This document shows, one piece after another, positions 36,857 through 46,487 of a DNA stretch of 64,000 nucleotides. The stretch lies in the NCBI RefSeq assembly GCF_021601625.1, contig NZ_BQHR01000002.1, positions 248,001-312,000 on the forward strand, read 5' to 3'. The notes under the pieces are model-generated. The model searched no databases. It was not told the DNA's origin and saw nothing but the letters and a program-made list of their open reading frames with translations. The position numbers and the translations under genes were made by a program. The first letter of the stretch is position 1, and each line of letters begins with the position of its first letter. The stretch comes from Pseudomonas paraglycinae (GTDB lineage: Bacteria; Pseudomonadota; Gammaproteobacteria; Pseudomonadales; Pseudomonadaceae).

Positions 36857-37542
36857 AGCGTACCAAACACTTTTTTCGCCAGACTCGTCGCTGCAGCGGC
36901 CGGGTTCTTGCGGATGGTTTCTTCCTGTTTGCCGATCATTTCGAACAGGCCGTTGAGCGCTTGTTCGGTCACGTAGCTTTCGATGTTGGCGCTTTTTGCA
37001 TCCACCACGCCGAAGGTTGCGGCCTGGCGGGCGAAGGCGTTGTATTTCTGGGCTACGCCGACTTTGTCGGTCGCCTGTTTGACGATGGGCAGGAACTTGG
37101 TGCGGATCTGTTCGCGGCTGGATTTGTCCAGGTATTGGGTGGCGGAGTCGTTGCCGCCGCTGAGGATGCCTTTGGCGTCTTCCACGCTCATTTTCTTCAC
37201 GGCGTCGACGAGGATCGGCTGGGCCTGGGTGACGGCGGTTTCCGCGGCCTTGTTCATGGCGGTTTCCAGTTCGTCGACCTGGGCGCCCATGCCGAAGGCT
37301 TTCATCTTGCCGGCGACTTTGCCGAGTTTGCCCGGCAGTTCGATTTTCACGTCCGGGTTGTTGCTGAAGCCGCCCGGGGTGCCGAGTTGTTTGACGGCCA
37401 GTTGCGCGCCTTGGGTCAGGGCATCCTTGAGGCCACCGGTGGCGTCGCCTTGCGACAGGTCGCTGAGGGACAGGGCCAGTGCGTTGGCGGAGATCATCAG
37501 GCCCGCGCACAGGCCGGCGAAGCGAAGGGTAGGGCGGAGCAT
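36853..37542 (-). CDS. DUF4197 family exported protein
   Basis: 229 residues with a cleavable signal peptide (to about ALA at residue 23), so it is periplasmic. Then SLSDLSQGDATGGLKDALTQGA and a helical body of the DUF4197 family; C-terminal EETIRKNPAAAATSLAKKVFGTL. No catalytic motif seen. It precedes nothing on the same strand in this direction; the YbaY-like lipoprotein gene is 24 bp upstream, so they are likely co-transcribed. Confidence 0.93.
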   Translation of the reverse strand: MLRPTLRFAGLCAGLMISANALALSLSDLSQGDATGGLKDALTQGAQLAVKQLGTPGGFSNNPDVKIELPGKLGKVAGKMKAFGMGAQVDELETAMNKAAETAVTQAQPILVDAVKKMSVEDAKGILSGGNDSATQYLDKSSREQIRTKFLPIVKQATDKVGVAQKYNAFARQAATFGVVDAKSANIESYVTEQALNGLFEMIGKQEETIRKNPAAAATSLAKKVFGTL

Positions 37543-37566
37543 GGCGGCTTCCTTGTTCGGAGAGGG

Positions 37567-37965
37567 TTAGCGGGCGGCGTCGACGCGGATCTTCAGCGGC
37601 TGCGGATCCTTGCCATCGAGCTGCACGGCATGGTTTTCGGTGGTGATGAACATCAGCTCGCCGTTGACTTCGATGCGTGCGCTGACCGAGTAGCGGTGGC
37701 CGGGTTTGACCTGGGCCGGATCGTAGCTCAAGTGGAACGGCAGCGGCACCTGGCCTTTGACCGGGCCTTTCTGTTCGTCGAGTACCACGGCCGGAGCGTC
37801 GGCCAGCGAAACGTCCTGCAGGCTCACGCTCAAGGTCGCACTGGGCGGCAGGGCGATGCGTTGCAGGTAGAACACTTCGCCGTCGAGGCTGACTTTGCCG
37901 GCCGGTGAGGTCGACTGGCAGGCGCTGAGCAGGGTAGCGGCGGCCAGCAGGGAAAGTTTTTTCAT
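37567..37965 (-). CDS. YbaY-family lipoprotein
   Basis: 132 residues. Lipobox TLLSAC (Cys16), then a beta-rich domain (VSLDGEVFYLQRIALPPSATLSVSLQDV) with PVKGQVPLPFHLSYDPAQVKPGHRYSVSARIEVNG-like segments of the YbaY/YscW family. Outer-membrane lipoprotein, probably a small beta sandwich; function unclear, sometimes tied to secretion pilotins. Gene start has a GGAG-type SD in its leader (GGAGATCTCCG region). Confidence 0.9.
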   Translation of the reverse strand: MKKLSLLAAATLLSACQSTSPAGKVSLDGEVFYLQRIALPPSATLSVSLQDVSLADAPAVVLDEQKGPVKGQVPLPFHLSYDPAQVKPGHRYSVSARIEVNGELMFITTENHAVQLDGKDPQPLKIRVDAAR

Positions 37966-38016
37966 CGGAGATCTCCGTATCGACGGCGCCAGAAGAAGCC
38001 TGGCGCCTGTAGGAAT

Positions 38017-40521
38017 TTAGTCGCTTTGCACAGGGGCGGCGACCTGATCGGCCGCATCTTCGCTGCGATGCAGGGCTACCTGACGGATCGACAGGCGAAT
38101 CTCCGCCGGCAACACCCGTTTGGCCGCACCCTCGGCCAGTTCGCCGAGCAGTTCGTGGTAACTCAACTTGCCGGCTTCGTCGCGACGCAGCACGTCGAGG
38201 TCGAGCATGGTCTGAATGAAGTGGCGGAACAGGCTCTTGTCGAAGAATTCCGGCGCGTTCAGACCGTGCAGGATCGACAGGCGCTGGGCCATGACCGTGC
38301 ACAGGTCTTCCAGTTCTTCGGCGCTGATGCTGTTCTGGCCGCTGTTGAGCAGCAGGGAAACGGTCATGTAGAAGCGTTGCAGGGTCTGGGCGATGCTCTT
38401 CGACAGCAGGGTCAGCAGCACGAAATGCCGCGAGCTTGGTGCCGGGCGCAGGTACACGTCTTTCTCGAAACGCAGCAGGCCTTGTTCGACGAACGCTTCC
38501 AGCCACTGATCGATCACTGCATCCAGTTCGTCCAGGGTCCAGCGGATGAACAGTTCCGATTGCAGGTACGGATACAGCGCGCGGGTGTAGCGCAGGATCT
38601 GTTCGCGGCTCATGCGCGATGTGCTCTGGAAGAAACTTGCCAACAGCGCCGGCAGGGCGAAGATGTGCAGCACGTTGTTGCGGTAGTAGGTCATCAGGAC
38701 GGCGTTCTGCTCGTCCAGATACAGAATCTTGCCCAGCGCATCGTTCTGCTCGGACAGCAGATCCATGTCCTTCACATGCTCGATCAGCGCGCGGCCATCG
38801 CCTTCCGGCAAGGTGGTGTGCGGCGAGTACGGGACCTTGCGCAGCAACGCCAGATACAGATCCAGCACCCGCGCCATGGCCCGATCGTCGAGTGCCAGGC
38901 GCGTAGTCGAGAGCAGCGCCAGCGCCACCAGGTTGACCGGGTTGATCGCCGCCGCTTCGTTCAGGTGCTGCGCGACTTTTTCGCCGAGGCGATTGGTGGT
39001 TTCGTTGAGCCACGCCGGTTTGTACTGTGGGCCGAGTTCCTGCTGGCGCCAGTCCGGCTGTTCGCTGTCTAGGAATTCCGCAAGTTTGATCGGCTCGCCG
39101 AAGTTCACCGCCACCTGGCCGAAACGCTGCTTGAGCGCGCCGATGACTTTGAAGATGTCGAAGATCGACTCTTTCTTCTTGCTCGCGCCACGCAGTTCGC
39201 CGAGGTAGGTGCGGCCTTCGAGCACGCGCTCGTAACCGATGTACACCGGCACGAACACGATCGGCATCCGCGACGAACGCAGGAAACTGCGCATCGTGAT
39301 CGCGAGCATCCCGGTTTTCGGTTGCAGCATGCGCCCGGTGCGGGAGCGACCGCCTTCGACGAAATACTCGACCGGGAAGCCTTTGGTGAACAGGGTGTGC
39401 AGGTATTCGTTGAACACCGAGGTGTACAGCGGATTGCCCTTGAACGTGCGGCGCATGAAGAACGCCCCGCCTCGGCGCAGCAGGCTGCCGATCACCGGCA
39501 TGTTCAGGTTGATCCCGGCGGCGATGTGCGGCGGGGTCAGCCCATTGCGAAACAGCAAATACGAAAGCAGCAGGTAGTCGATGTGGCTGCGGTGGCACGG
39601 CACGTAGATCACTTCGTGACCCTGGGCGACCTTCTGCACGCCTTCGATGTGGTTGACCTTGATCCCGTCGTAGATCTTGTTCCAGAACCAGCTCAGCACC
39701 ACTTCCAGAAAACGGATCGCGGTATAGGTGTAATCCGAGGCGATCTCGTTACCGTAGCGCAGGGCCTGGGCCTTGGCTTTTTCCGGGGAGATGTTTTCGC
39801 GCTCGGCTTCGTCGAGGATCGCTTGCTTGACCAGCGGCTGGTTGAGCAGGCCTTTGACCAGGTTGCGGCGGTGGGAAATGTCCGGGCCGATCACCGCAGC
39901 TTTCAGGTTGCGGAAGTGCACCCGCAGGATCCGCTGGGCCATGCGCACGGTGCGTTCGTGGCCCTTGTTGTGTTCGATCAGTTCGCGCAGGTGGATCGGT
40001 GCGGAGAATTGCACACGAGTCTTGCGTCCCAGAATCATGATGCTCAGCAGCCGGCGCAGGCGTCCGGTGACGGCCCAGCTGTCGGCGAACAGCAGTTTCC
40101 ATGGGCTGTTCTCGCTGTCCGGCGACTGGCCCCAGAACACGCTGACCGGAATGATCTGTGCATCTTCGGCAGCGTTCTGGCTCAGGGCGCTGACCAGGCG
40201 GGTCAGGGTCGGCGGCGCGCCGCGCTTGTCCTGGCGGCCGAGCCAGTCCGGGTCGGGCGTCAGGTAGAAGAACGCCGCCGGTTCGATCAGCGAACCCACG
40301 GACACCGGCAGCACCGGGCGCGGCAGACCGGCCTTGGTGCACTCGGTGTCGACCACCGCCAGATCAGTCAGCGATGGGTTTTGCAGGACGTAGAACACCG
40401 GACGACTGCGGTCTAGGTTGAGGGTGAACGACGACTGGTTGATCGTCTCGGAGCGAACCCAGAGATACAACAGTCGGCGCAAGGTGCCAAACACAAGACG
40501 GCGGAACGGGGAACGGGTCAT
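38017..40521 (-). CDS. plsB: Glycerol-3-phosphate acyltransferase
   Basis: 834 residues, the usual PlsB size. The catalytic HX4D motif is HRSHID at His310-Asp315, with [20 protein letters not shown] and [20 protein letters not shown] downstream. It transfers the first acyl chain to glycerol 3-phosphate, opening phospholipid synthesis at the inner membrane. N-terminal ~20 residues are basic/hydrophobic ([19 protein letters not shown]). It leads the leftward group plsB, YbaY-like, DUF4197, and is divergent from the cold-shock gene. Confidence 0.98.
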   Translation of the reverse strand: MTRSPFRRLVFGTLRRLLYLWVRSETINQSSFTLNLDRSRPVFYVLQNPSLTDLAVVDTECTKAGLPRPVLPVSVGSLIEPAAFFYLTPDPDWLGRQDKRGAPPTLTRLVSALSQNAAEDAQIIPVSVFWGQSPDSENSPWKLLFADSWAVTGRLRRLLSIMILGRKTRVQFSAPIHLRELIEHNKGHERTVRMAQRILRVHFRNLKAAVIGPDISHRRNLVKGLLNQPLVKQAILDEAERENISPEKAKAQALRYGNEIASDYTYTAIRFLEVVLSWFWNKIYDGIKVNHIEGVQKVAQGHEVIYVPCHRSHIDYLLLSYLLFRNGLTPPHIAAGINLNMPVIGSLLRRGGAFFMRRTFKGNPLYTSVFNEYLHTLFTKGFPVEYFVEGGRSRTGRMLQPKTGMLAITMRSFLRSSRMPIVFVPVYIGYERVLEGRTYLGELRGASKKKESIFDIFKVIGALKQRFGQVAVNFGEPIKLAEFLDSEQPDWRQQELGPQYKPAWLNETTNRLGEKVAQHLNEAAAINPVNLVALALLSTTRLALDDRAMARVLDLYLALLRKVPYSPHTTLPEGDGRALIEHVKDMDLLSEQNDALGKILYLDEQNAVLMTYYRNNVLHIFALPALLASFFQSTSRMSREQILRYTRALYPYLQSELFIRWTLDELDAVIDQWLEAFVEQGLLRFEKDVYLRPAPSSRHFVLLTLLSKSIAQTLQRFYMTVSLLLNSGQNSISAEELEDLCTVMAQRLSILHGLNAPEFFDKSLFRHFIQTMLDLDVLRRDEAGKLSYHELLGELAEGAAKRVLPAEIRLSIRQVALHRSEDAADQVAAPVQSD

Positions 40522-40622
40522 ACGGCTTCTGCGTGAGTGGATAAACCGAGCGTTTGCTCGGGAGGGCGACAGTTTGCCGGATTACTCGAAAATCGGCAAA
40601 AAAGCGGCGAAGTAATCTCCTG

Positions 40623-40650
40623 TTGAGAGTTTTGCCGCCTGTCATATACT
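40623..40650 (+). promoter_or_regulatory. Sigma-70 promoter of the cold-shock gene
   Basis: TTGAGA, 16-bp spacer, TATACT. Transcription would start near 40657 and leave a leader of ~100 bases before the ATG, with a small hairpin AGGCTTT...AAAAGCCT near its end. Confidence 0.75.
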
Positions 40651-40758
40651 CGGCGATCTGTCGCCGGGGCCCTTTTATGGACGTCGGACGCAGGCTGACG
40701 TTCCGCAAAGGCTTTCCTGCGAAAAGCCTGTTCAATAATAAAAAAGGAGTATGAACAG

Positions 40759-40968
40759 ATGGCAACACGTGAAACCGGCAACGTGAAGTGGTTCAACGAC
40801 GCCAAGGGCTACGGCTTCATTCAGCGCGAAGACGGGGTGGACGTGTTCGTGCACTACCGCGCGATCCGTGGCGAAGGCCACCGTTCGCTGACCGAGGGTC
40901 AGCAGGTTGAATACGCGGTGGTGGAAGGGCAGAAGGGGTTGCAGGCTGAAGACGTTGTAGGCCTGTAA
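40759..40968 (+). CDS. Cold-shock domain protein (CspA family)
   Basis: 69 residues, one OB-fold cold-shock domain. RNP1 KGYGFIQ and RNP2 VFVHY are both present, so RNA/ssDNA binding is expected. It begins [15 protein letters not shown]. Strong SD AAAAAAGGAG in a ~100-base leader, as seen in temperature-regulated csp mRNAs; whether it is cold-induced cannot be read. Flanked by the divergent plsB and by a REPIN. Confidence 0.96.
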   Translation: MATRETGNVKWFNDAKGYGFIQREDGVDVFVHYRAIRGEGHRSLTEGQQVEYAVVEGQKGLQAEDVVGL

Positions 40969-40994
40969 CGCAAATCTTCAGAACACCAAAAGCA

Positions 40995-41086
40995 CTGTGG
41001 GAGCGAGCTTGCTCGCGATGGGGTCCTTTCAGTCAACATTGATGTTGAATGTCCGACCGCAATCGCGAGCAAGCTCGCTCCCACAG
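40995..41086. repeat. REPIN: two inverted REP sequences
   Basis: CTGTGGGAGCGAGCTTGCTC and GCGAT (40995-41019) face their exact inverse at 41062-41086, separated by 42 bp. This is the classical REP doublet mobilised by a RAYT transposase; none is in the window. Confidence 0.95.
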
Positions 41087-41103
41087 GTTTTGTGCATTGT
41101 CTG

Positions 41104-41481
41104 TTACGCAGTTTTCCAGGTGATCTCTTCTTCACCATCGGCGCTGATCCGGATCCAGCGATCTGCCGTCTCTTCACCTTCTTCCTCGACCCACGTCCCC
41201 GGTGCGCAGCGCACTTCGACGTTCAGCGCGGCAAAGGCTGCGCGGGCGCAGGCGATGTCGTCGTCCCATGGGGTCGCATCACTTTCCAGATACAGGCTGT
41301 TCCACTTGCCCACGGCTTTCGGCAGCCAGGTCACCGGGATGTTGCCGGCCTTGCACTTGTAAGTCTGGCCTTTCTGTACCCAGTCGCTGCACGGGCCGAG
41401 CGCGGCGCCCAGCCAGGCGGAAATGGCCTTGTGGTCGACGTCGGCGTCTTTCAGGTAAATCTCGATGTCCGGTTGGCGCAT
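41104..41481 (-). CDS. Conserved hypothetical protein
   Basis: 125 residues from ATG 41481 (MRQPDIEIYLKDAD, GAGGA six bases upstream); the longer frame would begin in the intergenic region. Sequence is mixed alpha/beta with AISAWLGAALGPC, a W-rich middle (WNSLYLESDATPWDDD) and an acidic C-terminus ending WIRISADGEEEITWKTA. No TM or signal. It sits upstream of nothing on its strand, with rlmA 75 bp upstream. No function recognised; conserved in this position in pseudomonads as I recall. Confidence 0.85.
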   Translation of the reverse strand: MRQPDIEIYLKDADVDHKAISAWLGAALGPCSDWVQKGQTYKCKAGNIPVTWLPKAVGKWNSLYLESDATPWDDDIACARAAFAALNVEVRCAPGTWVEEEGEETADRWIRISADGEEEITWKTA

Positions 41482-41556
41482 GGATGTCCTCACTGCGGGT
41501 CTGAAAAATCCATTCGCGGATTTAGCCGGCCCCGGGTCGTTGCCCGAGACCAAAAG

Positions 41557-42366
41557 TTATTGAAGAACGAAATAATCGTAGCGCATCGAGACAGTGGTCA
41601 CGAACGGCTCGGGCTGTTCGATCACCGCCGCGCGGCGCTCGGCACTGGCGCGCCAGCCGTGGGGCGTCATCGCCAGCAGGTTGGCGCGATCCTCGGGCTT
41701 GTCCAGCGTCAGTTTGAATTCCAGGGTTTCACTGTGCGCCAGCGCCATGCCTTCCGGCACCAGGGCCAGATGCTTGTCGTCGGTGTATTCGCGCACTTCG
41801 TCGTACAGGCGTTCGCGCAGTTCCATCAGATGGCCGCTGGTCGGGCCGACTTTCATCAGGCCGCCGCCGACGCTGAGCAGGCGCTTGGCTTCTTCCCAGT
41901 CCAGTGGACTGAAGACACTGGCCAGAAACTGGCAGCTGCCGGAAGCCAAAGGCACCCGGGCCATGCTGGCGATCAACCAGGTCAGCGCCGGATTGCGTTT
42001 GCAGGCGCGCTTGACCGCCTCCTTCGAGATATCCAGCGCGTAACCGTCAGCATCGGGCAAAGCCTCGGCGATTTGCGCGGTGTAGTAACCCTCGCCACAA
42101 CCGATATCGACCCAACGGGCTGGCGCATAACTCGCCGCCAGTTCCGCCAGACGCTTGGCCACCGGCGCGTAATGCCCGGCGTTCAGGAAGTCGCGGCGGG
42201 CCTCGACCATCGCCTGATTGTCGCCGGGATCGCGGCTGTTCTTGTGTTGCACCGGCAGCAGGTTGAGGTAACCCTGGCGCGCACGGTCAAAGCGGTGGCC
42301 GGCAGGGCAGACCACGCCGTTGTCCACCGCGTTCAGCGGTTCACTGCAGATCGGGCACGCGAGCAT
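41557..42366 (-). CDS. rlmA: 23S rRNA (guanine-N1)-methyltransferase
   Basis: 269 residues. N-terminal zinc finger ([16 protein letters not shown].. with Cys4, Cys7, Cys20 and His24) and SAM motif WVDIGCGEGYY with LDISKEAVKRA. This is the RlmA/RrmA architecture that methylates G745 of 23S rRNA; in some relatives the target is G748. The start overlaps the dapE stop by one base. Length as expected. Confidence 0.93.
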   Translation of the reverse strand: MLACPICSEPLNAVDNGVVCPAGHRFDRARQGYLNLLPVQHKNSRDPGDNQAMVEARRDFLNAGHYAPVAKRLAELAASYAPARWVDIGCGEGYYTAQIAEALPDADGYALDISKEAVKRACKRNPALTWLIASMARVPLASGSCQFLASVFSPLDWEEAKRLLSVGGGLMKVGPTSGHLMELRERLYDEVREYTDDKHLALVPEGMALAHSETLEFKLTLDKPEDRANLLAMTPHGWRASAERRAAVIEQPEPFVTTVSMRYDYFVLQ

Positions 42367-43517
42367 CAGGCGAGCAACTTGATCAGGGTCTGGTAGTAGA
42401 TCTCGGTCAGCACGTCGAGATCGGCCGCCAGTACGCGCTCGTTGACCTGGTGGATGGTCGCGTTGACCGGGCCCAGCTCAACAACCTGCGTACCCATGGT
42501 CGCGATGAAACGACCGTCGGAGGTGCCGCCGCTGGTGGATGCCTTGGTCTCGCGGCCGGTGATGTCCTTGATGCTCGAAGACACCGCGTCGAGCAGTGCG
42601 CCCGGTTCGGTGAGGAACGGCAGACCGGACAGCGCCCAGTCGATGTGCCAGTCCAAGCCGTGCTTGTCGAGGATGTCGGCGACGCGTTTCTGCAGGCCTT
42701 CGACGGTCGATTCGGTGGAGAAACGGAAGTTGAACACCGCCACCAGGTCGCCCGGAATCACGTTGGTCGCGCCGGTGCCGGAGTTGACGTTGGAAATCTG
42801 GAAACTGGTCGGCGGGAAGAAATCGTTGCCGTGATCCCAATGCTCGGCGGCCAGTTCGGCCAGAGCCGGAGCCGCGAGGTGGATCGGGTTCTTCGCCAGG
42901 TGCGGATAGGCCACGTGGCCCTGCACACCGCGCACGGTCAGTTTGGCGCCGAGGGAGCCGCGACGACCGTTCTTCACCACGTCGCCCACCAGCGTGGTGC
43001 TCGACGGTTCGCCGACGATGCACCAGTCCAGGCGCTCGTTACGGGCTGCCAGACGCTCGACCACTGCCTTGGTGCCGTGATGCGCCGGGCCTTCTTCGTC
43101 GCTGGTGATCAGGAACGCAACCTTGCCCTTGTGATCCGGGTAGTCGGCGACAAAACGCTCGGCTGCCACAGTCATCGAGGCCAGGCTGCCTTTCATGTCC
43201 GCCGCGCCACGACCGCAAAGCATGCCGTGCTCGTCGATCACCGCGTTGAACGGGTCGATCTGCCAGGCAGTCACCGGGCCGGTCGGCACCACGTCGGTGT
43301 GACCGGCGAAGCACAGCACCGGGCCGTCGCCTTTACCGTGAGTCGCCCAGAAGTTATCCACATCTTCGATGCGCATCGGTTCCAGCTGGAAACCGGCATC
43401 GCCCAGGCGCTGCATCATCTGCTTCTGGCAATCGGCGTCGACCGGCGTCACGGACGGACGGCGGATCAGGTCGATGGCGAGTTGGAGGGTCGGCGAAAGG
43501 TCGGCGTGGGCCGTCAT
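42366..43517 (-). CDS. dapE: Succinyl-diaminopimelate desuccinylase
   Basis: 383 residues, M20 metallopeptidase family. Metal-site segments [24 protein letters not shown] and [12 protein letters not shown], and a dimerisation/lid domain in the middle. It hydrolyses N-succinyl-LL-DAP to LL-DAP for lysine and peptidoglycan. It pairs with dapC and dapD, which are elsewhere in this window. Its stop overlaps rlmA. Confidence 0.98.
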   Translation of the reverse strand: MTAHADLSPTLQLAIDLIRRPSVTPVDADCQKQMMQRLGDAGFQLEPMRIEDVDNFWATHGKGDGPVLCFAGHTDVVPTGPVTAWQIDPFNAVIDEHGMLCGRGAADMKGSLASMTVAAERFVADYPDHKGKVAFLITSDEEGPAHHGTKAVVERLAARNERLDWCIVGEPSSTTLVGDVVKNGRRGSLGAKLTVRGVQGHVAYPHLAKNPIHLAAPALAELAAEHWDHGNDFFPPTSFQISNVNSGTGATNVIPGDLVAVFNFRFSTESTVEGLQKRVADILDKHGLDWHIDWALSGLPFLTEPGALLDAVSSSIKDITGRETKASTSGGTSDGRFIATMGTQVVELGPVNATIHQVNERVLAADLDVLTEIYYQTLIKLLA

Positions 43518-43572
43518 GGAAAACTCCGAAAGCTGGGGGGCAAGGCGCGCAAAATGGCGGTTATCTTAAAGC

Positions 43573-43598
43573 AAAACGGCGACCATTGGCCGCCGTTT
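43573..43598 (-). terminator. Terminator of the glucan synthase gene
   Basis: AAACGGCG/CGCCGTTT stem, then TTTTGCTTT in the leftward direction, just after the gene's stop. Confidence 0.65.
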
Positions 43599-43615
43599 AG
43601 TGCATCCGGAAGGAT

Positions 43616-46207
43616 TTAGACCACCGGTGCCGGTTCAGGCGCAGCCGCAGGTTTTGGCAGCGACGACAGGAACGCCATGATCAGCGCCGCCACGTACGGC
43701 AGCGACTGTACCAGCAGCATGGCCACCCAGAAGCGCATGTCGTTGCTCGGAATGCCCTGCACCAGGAAGATCCCCAGCGCCGCGCCCCACAACAGCAGCA
43801 TGATGAACAGCTCTTCCCGGGCCTCGGAAATCGCCACCCAGAAACCATGGTTGTCGGCGTTTTTCGGGGTGCGGAAGAACGGGATGCTGCTGGTGAAGAA
43901 GCCGTACAGCACCGCTTTGGCGATGGTGTGCGACAACGCCAGACCGGCCAGTGCCGCGCAGAACGCATCCTTGAGGTTCACGCCCACCGCGCGACGGTAG
44001 AGGAAGATGATCTTGCCGACCTTGAACACGAACAGCGCCAACGGCGGGATCGCGAAAATCAGCAGCGGCGGATCGACCCGTTGCGGCACGATGATCATCG
44101 CCGCCGACCACAACAGCGCGCCGATGGTGAAGAAGATGTTCATGCCGTCCGCGACCCACGGCAGCCAGCCCGCGAGGAAGTGGTAACGCTGGCCGCGAGT
44201 CAGCTCGGTGTCCTTGCCGCGCAGCAGGCTGCGGGTGTGACGCTTGATGATCTGGATCGCGCCGTAGGCCCAGCGGAAACGCTGTTTCTTGAAGTCGATG
44301 AAGGTGTCCGGCATCAGACCCTTGCCGTAACTGTCGTGGTAATACGCCGCCGACAGGCCTTTCTCGAATACCCGCAGACCGAGCTCGGCGTCTTCACAGA
44401 TGCACCAGTCGGCCCAGCCCAGTTCTTCCAGAACCGAGCGACGGGTCATGGTCATGGTGCCGTGCTGGATGATCGCGTCACGGTCGTTGCGGGTGACCAT
44501 GCCGATGTGGAAGAAGCCTTTGTATTCGGCGTAGCAGAGCTTCTTGAAGGTGCTTTCGTTCTGGTCGCGGTAATCCTGCGGCGACTGCACCACGGCGATT
44601 TTCGGATCGGCGAAGTGCGGCACCATATGCTTGAGCCAGTTCGGGTGCACGCAGTAGTCGGAGTCGATCACCGCGATCACTTCGGCGTCCTTGGCGGTGT
44701 GCGGGATCAGGTAGTTCAGCGCACCGCCCTTGAAACCGGCCAGGGGCGAGACGTGGAAGAACTTGAAGCGCGGGCCGAGGGTTTCGCAGTAGTCGCGCAC
44801 CGGTTCCCAGACCGCCGGGTCTTTGGTGTTGTTGTCGATGATCAGGACTTCGAAGTCCGGATAGTCGAGGTTGGCCAGGGCGTTGAGGGTCTGTTTGACC
44901 ATCTCCGGCGGCTCGTTGTAGCAGGGCACGTGGATCGAGACTTTCGGGCGGTAGTCCGAATCGCCGACCACCGGCAGGAATTCACGGCGACGCTTGTGAA
45001 TCCACACCGCTTCGGCCAGTTCGTGGGCCTCGGTCAGCAACACGATGAACACCCCGAGCGCACCGAGCGCCAGCAGGAAACCCACCGTCAGGCTGAACCA
45101 CGTGCTGTATTGCTGGCTGTAGTCGTAGCCGATCCACACCAGCACCGAGCCGCAGAGGAACGCGATAAAGGTCAGGAAGGTACGGCCGCGCTGACGCAGG
45201 GCCGAGCCGTCGATCATCAGCAGCGTCAGCGACAACAGCGCCAGCACCACCGAACCGATGGCCAGCACGCGCCATTGCGGGATCGCCACCACCGGGCCTT
45301 CGAAGTTGAATTTCTGCTGGCGCGCGGCGTTGAACACGCCCCAGTAAGCGCCGACCGAACCTTCATCGCTGGCCTTCCACGGCTGGTCAAACGCTTCGAT
45401 CACGAAGTAGTTGAAGCCCTGGCGGTTGAGTTTGTTGACCAGCGTGCGCAGGTAGATCGCCTGATCCGCCGGCGACGCGTCGGCGCCACCGCGCATGCGG
45501 CCGTTGCTCGGCCAGCCCACTTCGGACAGTAGCAGCGGCTTTTTCGGGAACATCTTTTTCAGGTCGCGGGCGCGGTCGAAAACGAACTGCCCGGCCTTGT
45601 CCACCGGAATGAATTCCCAGTACGGCAGAACGTGCGCGGCGATCAGGTCGACGTGCTTGGCCAGTTCCGGGTGCTCTTCCCAGACGTGCCACTGTTCGGA
45701 GGTGGTCACCGGCACTTTCACCGCTGCGCGCACGCGGTCGAGCAGCACGCTGAGTTGTTCGGCGGTGATTTCCTTGCGGAAGATCGCTTCGTTACCGACG
45801 ACTACGCGAACCACGCTGCGCGAAGTGTTGGCCAGTTCGATGGCGCGGGTGATTTCCCGCTCGTTGCGTTCCTGGTCTGGGCTGATCCAGATCCCGAGGG
45901 TCACGCGCAGGCCGAATTCTTCCGCCAGTTTCGGGATGTCCTGCAGAGAGCCGTCGACCGAGTAGATGCGGATGTTGTCCGTCAGCTTGCTCATGATCTC
46001 CAGGTCGCGGCGCATTTCATCGTCGGACGGATACTGATCCTTCTGTGGGAACTGTCCTTGCTGGAATGGTGAATAGGAAAAACCGGAGATCTGCTCCGGC
46101 CAGTTCGGCGCGGAGACGGGGCGGTTGATCAGCGCCCAGAAACCGGTGAACAGGGCGGCGATTGCCAGAACCACCACCAGGTTGAGTCCAAATTTACGCG
46201 ATGACAT
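43616..46207 (-). CDS. ndvB: Membrane beta-glucan synthase: GH17-like domain fused to GT2 (NdvB-like)
   Basis: 863 residues from ATG 46207 (MSSRKFGLN); an ATG 66 bases upstream is less likely. An N-terminal TM helix, a GH17-like domain (~40-310) with the acid/nucleophile-bearing LLLSEVGWPSNG, several TM helices, and a GT2 domain with VSIHVPCYNEPPEM, the DSD metal motif, EDAELG and KKQRFRWAYG, then more TM helices. This matches the P. aeruginosa NdvB-type enzyme that makes cyclic beta-(1,3)-glucans, linked to biofilm-specific antibiotic tolerance. Symbol by analogy. Downstream of it, leftward, are dapE and rlmA. Confidence 0.9.
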   Translation of the reverse strand: MSSRKFGLNLVVVLAIAALFTGFWALINRPVSAPNWPEQISGFSYSPFQQGQFPQKDQYPSDDEMRRDLEIMSKLTDNIRIYSVDGSLQDIPKLAEEFGLRVTLGIWISPDQERNEREITRAIELANTSRSVVRVVVGNEAIFRKEITAEQLSVLLDRVRAAVKVPVTTSEQWHVWEEHPELAKHVDLIAAHVLPYWEFIPVDKAGQFVFDRARDLKKMFPKKPLLLSEVGWPSNGRMRGGADASPADQAIYLRTLVNKLNRQGFNYFVIEAFDQPWKASDEGSVGAYWGVFNAARQQKFNFEGPVVAIPQWRVLAIGSVVLALLSLTLLMIDGSALRQRGRTFLTFIAFLCGSVLVWIGYDYSQQYSTWFSLTVGFLLALGALGVFIVLLTEAHELAEAVWIHKRRREFLPVVGDSDYRPKVSIHVPCYNEPPEMVKQTLNALANLDYPDFEVLIIDNNTKDPAVWEPVRDYCETLGPRFKFFHVSPLAGFKGGALNYLIPHTAKDAEVIAVIDSDYCVHPNWLKHMVPHFADPKIAVVQSPQDYRDQNESTFKKLCYAEYKGFFHIGMVTRNDRDAIIQHGTMTMTRRSVLEELGWADWCICEDAELGLRVFEKGLSAAYYHDSYGKGLMPDTFIDFKKQRFRWAYGAIQIIKRHTRSLLRGKDTELTRGQRYHFLAGWLPWVADGMNIFFTIGALLWSAAMIIVPQRVDPPLLIFAIPPLALFVFKVGKIIFLYRRAVGVNLKDAFCAALAGLALSHTIAKAVLYGFFTSSIPFFRTPKNADNHGFWVAISEAREELFIMLLLWGAALGIFLVQGIPSNDMRFWVAMLLVQSLPYVAALIMAFLSSLPKPAAAPEPAPVV

Positions 46208-46390
46208 AGCTGTGTCGGGTTCCAAAGGCTGTGGAACGGAGGGTCGGCTGGTTGACGCCAAGAGGGCGCGCATCCTACACCGGCAGTTCGCCGACTCCTA
46301 CAAGAGACAGGGAAATGCCGGACGTTGGGCAATCCAACCCGACTTAAGTTCTTTCGTTTCAGCGTGTAAGACAAATCTTTGTTACGTGCA

Positions 46391-46404
46391 GCTTTAATTA
46401 AAGC
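46391..46404. promoter_or_regulatory. 14-bp palindrome in the glucan synthase-tcdA divergent region
   Basis: GCTTTAATTAAAGC, a perfect palindrome in an otherwise GC-rich gap. It may be an operator for either gene; TATAAT at 46456-46461 is a candidate tcdA -10. Confidence 0.35.
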
Positions 46405-46487
46405 AGGCGCGTTCGCCGTTCATAGCGCAAAGATGCTCTTGGCCGCCGACGGCCCTATAATGCGCGCCGGTTTTTAGGGTAATGGTC

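Noticed and set aside
36785-39598. A 937-codon minus-strand frame across plsB and neighbours
   Set aside because: Arg/Pro/Gln-rich translation typical of a wrong frame; plsB, the YbaY-like lipoprotein and DUF4197 explain the DNA with real motifs.
40995-41086. CRISPR-like or terminator interpretation of the REP doublet
   Set aside because: Only two inverted copies of the REP core, with no spacers or cas genes; REPIN is the better reading.
43847-45532. A 561-codon plus-strand frame opposite the glucan synthase
   Set aside because: Antisense shadow with no domain; the GT2 and GH17 motifs lie on the minus strand.
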